Source: DAOUBA01 sp034432855
GTDB taxonomy: Bacteria; Chloroflexota; Anaerolineae; B4-G1
DNA: 41,178 nucleotides
Assembly (NCBI GenBank): GCA_034432855.1
Contig: DAOUBA010000059.1
Coordinates: 1 to 41,178 of the forward strand
Reading direction: 5' to 3'
Under the pieces are notes generated by a model, which had not been told where the DNA came from, searched no databases, and worked only from the letters and a program-made list of their open reading frames with translations. Shown here piece after piece: positions 38,869 to 41,178 of the stretch. A program made the translations under genes and the position numbers. Within the stretch, counting starts at the first letter, position 1, and every line of letters starts with the position of its first letter.

Positions 38869-38917
38869 AAAGGAGGTCTCCTATTGATCAATGGCTAATC
38901 ATTCCCCCCATAAGTAG
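38869..38917 (+). other. Perfect ribosome binding site followed by an 8-codon micro-ORF
   Basis: AAAGGAGGT (38869-38877) is a perfect complement of the 16S rRNA 3' end. The next ATG (38891) opens an 8-residue frame, MANHSPHK, ending at TAG 38915-38917. A TTG at 38883 gives a 4-residue alternative. The spacing of 13 bases to the ATG is long. It may be a leader peptide, or a ribosome-binding signal that stabilises the mRNA. Confidence 0.4.
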
Positions 38918-38977
38918 TGATGGCGACATCGAAATTCACCTTTGTAACTTTTTCGAATACTCTTAATGGAGGAAAAA

Positions 38978-40360
38978 ATGGAAGAGAAACGATTGAGTCG
39001 TCGTGAGTTTTTGCGCTTTAGCGCACTGACTGTGGCCGGTGTGGCCCTGGCAGGGTGTGCACCGCGGGAGGCGCCTCCTACTGGCACGAAACCGACTGAA
39101 GCGGTAGCTACCACAGTGCCTTCCGCTGAGCCAACCCCGTTCCTGTTCTGGTTCCAGGCCGAGAATCACGAGCCTGAATACGCGGCGCGCGTTGACGAGC
39201 TAAACGAGAAGTTTAACATCAAACTCTCGTATGAGCTCCTATCCCGCGATGCGATGACCCAGAAATTCCCGGCGACCCTGATGGCCGGCAGCGGTTTCCC
39301 TGACATCATCGAACAAAACGCGGATGACATCGTCAAGTTCCTGAAGGGTGATGACAACGTCATTCCCTTTATCGACCTGAAGCCCGCGCTGATGGCCAGC
39401 CCCTATGCCGACCAGGTGCTGATGAGCCGTTTTGACCGCTATCAGAAAGGTGGCAAGTTTTACGGTGCGCCCCATGATGTGCACCCCGTCGTGATGCTCT
39501 ATCATGAAAGGGCGTGGCAGGAATATGGCCATGATCCCGCAACCTTCAGCACGTACGCCCAGTTCCTGGATGCCGCCAAAGACGTTGCGGCCAAGACCAA
39601 TATGGAGATGCCAGATGGCCGGCCCCTGGGTGTCATCATGGACTGCCTGAGCTGCACCAACCTGCCGGCCCGCATGATGGACCTGGGGATCTGGTGGACG
39701 GATGCCGATGGCAACCCTATGCTGAAAACCCCGGAGTTCAGAGAGGCCGCTGCCAACTGGATGCTCTTCCGCGATTATTGGATGGACATCGACTGGGGTA
39801 ACCAGGTTGCCATGGTCAAGGAGGGGCAGGTCTTGACGCAGTTCTGCCCCGACTGGCTATACGGCATTCACTTCCAGGGCACCGCCGGGGATACGGAATG
39901 GCTGGCCGATTCCCCCATGCGGATGACGAGCCTGCCGGGTATGACGGCAGATGCCCCCCGCACCACATCTTGGGGTGGCACCAGCGCTTCAGTCCCCAAG
40001 CTATCCCCCATCAAAGATCTGGCGGTCGAGGTCCTGCTGTACCTATACTTTGAAGATGGGGAAGGCCAGATGGCTCAGCGGTTTGTGGATACCGGGATTT
40101 TGCCGCCCGTGCCAGGATGCTGGGATGATCCTGTGTTCCACGAACCTAAAGAGTATCTTGGCGGGCAAATCGCCGGTGAGATCTTCATTGACGCGGCTAA
40201 CCGCCTGCCCAGCTACTCGGAGCAATGGACGACACAACTCGTTACAAGCGCCTGGGGCGGTCAATTCTCCTCAGCGTGGGGCGGGGAAATCACCCTCGAC
40301 GAGGCCATTGATGCGGCCTACGAACAGGCCATCGCGGACATCGAGAAGAACAAGTTCTGA
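38978..40360 (+). CDS. Sugar ABC transporter substrate-binding lipoprotein (Tat-type signal)
   Basis: The 460-residue protein starts at the second ATG, because GGAGGA inside the first ATG (38966) is its ribosome binding site. The N-terminus SRREFLRFSALTVAGVALAGC combines a twin-arginine motif with a lipobox Cys. A short TP-rich spacer follows (TGTKPTEAVATTVPSAEPTP). The body is a family 1 solute-binding fold: DELNEKFNIKLSYELLSRD, FPATLMAGSGFPDIIEQNADDIV, FYGAPHDVHPVVMLYHERAWQEYG and TSWGGTSASVPKLSPIKDLAVEVLLYLY. Such proteins deliver oligo- or monosaccharides to CUT1 importers. It is the first gene of an operon under LacI-like control and is followed by an intercistronic hairpin and a MalG-type permease. 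Confidence 0.92.
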   Translation: MEEKRLSRREFLRFSALTVAGVALAGCAPREAPPTGTKPTEAVATTVPSAEPTPFLFWFQAENHEPEYAARVDELNEKFNIKLSYELLSRDAMTQKFPATLMAGSGFPDIIEQNADDIVKFLKGDDNVIPFIDLKPALMASPYADQVLMSRFDRYQKGGKFYGAPHDVHPVVMLYHERAWQEYGHDPATFSTYAQFLDAAKDVAAKTNMEMPDGRPLGVIMDCLSCTNLPARMMDLGIWWTDADGNPMLKTPEFREAAANWMLFRDYWMDIDWGNQVAMVKEGQVLTQFCPDWLYGIHFQGTAGDTEWLADSPMRMTSLPGMTADAPRTTSWGGTSASVPKLSPIKDLAVEVLLYLYFEDGEGQMAQRFVDTGILPPVPGCWDDPVFHEPKEYLGGQIAGEIFIDAANRLPSYSEQWTTQLVTSAWGGQFSSAWGGEITLDEAIDAAYEQAIADIEKNKF

Positions 40361-40408
40361 TCGAATACAGGTACGTCTGCCCCTGTTGTATGTATGGCCC
40401 GACGAATG

Positions 40409-40447
40409 TACCGGGGGAGTGGGGAGTTGCTCCCCCGGTAATTTTGT
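40409..40447 (+). terminator. Intercistronic hairpin between binding protein and permease genes
   Basis: A perfect 11-bp stem TACCGGGGGAG/CTCCCCCGGTA (40409-40419 and 40430-40440) with a 10-nt loop is followed by ATTTTGT. It resembles a partial terminator or 3'-end stabiliser. It lies about 50 bases after the binding-protein stop and would keep binding-protein mRNA in excess over permease mRNA. Confidence 0.75.
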
Positions 40448-40483
40448 ATATACTCTAAAAGCCTTTAAGGATGCTGAACCAGG

Positions 40484-41178
40484 ATGGGAACACCTGTTTT
40501 GTCAACTCGGCAATCCTGGGTCCACTCAAGAATCGGACTTGTTCGTCCGCGAACCATTGTAACAACTGTACTGGCGGCCGCCCTTGCGATTGTGTTTATC
40601 TGGCCCTTTCTCTGTATTTTGGGGAAAACTTTCAATAGAATTGACGCGGTGATGAGTCCACTCACACCGATTCCGGCCGAATTCAGCACCCGACTCTACC
40701 AGTTGATGTTCAGCGAAGAGTTCCATTTCCAGGACTATATTCTGAATTCAGTCCTGGTATCCTTCAGTACCACAGTGCTCAGCGCTCTCACGTCTGCCCT
40801 GGCCGGCTATGCTTTGGCCAAACTGCGATTTCCCGGACGCGATCTCTTGTTCTCCATCATCATCGGCATTATGCTGCTACCCACCACGACGATGTTGGTG
40901 CCACAGTTCGTGGTGCTGAAAGAGCTGGGGTTGGTCAACAACTATTGGGGCTTGATCTTGCCCGGTGTCGGTGGGGGGGCTTTCGGTATTTTCCTGATGC
41001 GCCAGTTTATGCTCAATATCCCCACCGAGATGCTGGAGGCGGCACGGATGGATGGCGCGAGTGAGTTTGATCTGTTTTTAAGAATTGTGGTGCCCAACGC
41101 CAGGGCCGGCATGGGGGTCATTGCGACGCTCTCGCTACGGAGTAACTGGAATGCACTCTTATGGCCGCAACTCGTTAT
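40484..41178 (+). CDS. Sugar ABC transporter permease, MalG type (3' truncated by the window)
   Basis: An open frame from ATG 40484 to the window end encodes at least 231 residues: MGTPVLSTRQSW, then VTTVLAAALAIVFIWPFLCILGKTF (first helix), YILNSVLVSFSTTVLSALTSALAGYALAKLRFPG, LFSIIIGIMLLPTTTMLVPQFVVLKELGLVNNYWGLILPG, and EAARMDGASEFDLFLRIVVPNARAGMGVIATLSL. EAAxxDGAS....RIVVPxxxAG is the EAA loop that docks on the ATPase. The layout matches MalG-type second permeases of CUT1 importers. A MalF-type partner is not seen between it and the binding protein; it may lie downstream of the window. Few bases upstream resemble a ribosome binding site (AAGGA at 40467). Confidence 0.88.
   Translation, partial: MGTPVLSTRQSWVHSRIGLVRPRTIVTTVLAAALAIVFIWPFLCILGKTFNRIDAVMSPLTPIPAEFSTRLYQLMFSEEFHFQDYILNSVLVSFSTTVLSALTSALAGYALAKLRFPGRDLLFSIIIGIMLLPTTTMLVPQFVVLKELGLVNNYWGLILPGVGGGAFGIFLMRQFMLNIPTEMLEAARMDGASEFDLFLRIVVPNARAGMGVIATLSLRSNWNALLWPQLV

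Larger units (their letters stand above)
38514..38977. other. Long regulated leader of the sugar ABC importer
   Basis: This 460-base region has no convincing gene. It carries one strong promoter, three LacI-like operators, a pair of alternative hairpins (38681-38747), a terminator-like hairpin (38830-38859) and an 8-codon open frame behind a perfect ribosome binding site. Individual parts are listed separately. Confidence 0.7.

Overview
The window is a GC-rich bacterial chromosome segment, most consistent with a member of the Chloroflexota (Anaerolineae-like). This is inferred from Thr/Pro-rich lipoprotein linkers (TPTPTSTP style), tandem membrane-anchored LysM/M23 peptidases, a four-subunit pyruvate:ferredoxin oxidoreductase, SpoVS, RNase Y and a single-sequence primary sigma factor. 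No database search was possible. It is mostly housekeeping sequence with a few accessory patches.

Layout. 0-1.8 kb: an accessory patch with an orphan HicB-like antitoxin, a palindrome cluster and a SecB-like chaperone. 1.8-5.2 kb (minus): a small PspC protein and the porGDAB operon. 5.3-10.1 kb (plus): a PadR regulator, a SAM methyltransferase, an ABC ATPase and a two-module FtsX permease, all behind one promoter. 10.1-12.0 kb (minus): an inositol-monophosphatase-type enzyme, a membrane protein and a small winged-helix-like protein. 12.1-15.8 kb (minus): a GPH/MFS-type transporter, an amidohydrolase and a lipoprotein. 15.9-17.6 kb: tRNA-Val(GAC), holB and spoVS. 17.7-24.6 kb (minus): UbiD-type decarboxylase, nitroreductase, a solute-binding-like protein lacking a signal peptide, metG, sigA and a DUF177/YceD protein. 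24.8-28.0 kb (plus): rdgB and two paralogous LysM-M23 peptidases. 28.0-31.7 kb (minus): recA, recX and rny. 31.8-32.1 kb: a highly structured, probably mobile RNA-like element. 32.1-38.5 kb: a large membrane protein, an alpha/beta hydrolase, a sugar-isomerase-like TIM barrel, a flavodoxin and a lipoprotein. 38.5 kb to the end: a sugar ABC importer (Tat-type lipoprotein binding protein, then a MalG-type permease cut by the window edge) behind a long regulated leader.

Regulation can be read unusually well. About sixteen sigma-70-type promoters with 16-18 bp spacers are visible, and about half carry a TGTGC-like extension directly before the -10 box. The importer promoter is bracketed by LacI-family-like operators. 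recX begins just after an intrinsic-terminator-like hairpin. The tRNA-Val and holB promoters appear to share one palindromic -35 hexamer. A degenerate 7-bp-period intergenic repeat (TTACGYN) occurs at several loci.

The best candidates for something not fully described are the structured element at about 31.87-32.06 kb (HEARO/omega-RNA-like, with no nuclease gene nearby), the HicB/SecB-like pair, and the multi-layered leader of the sugar importer.
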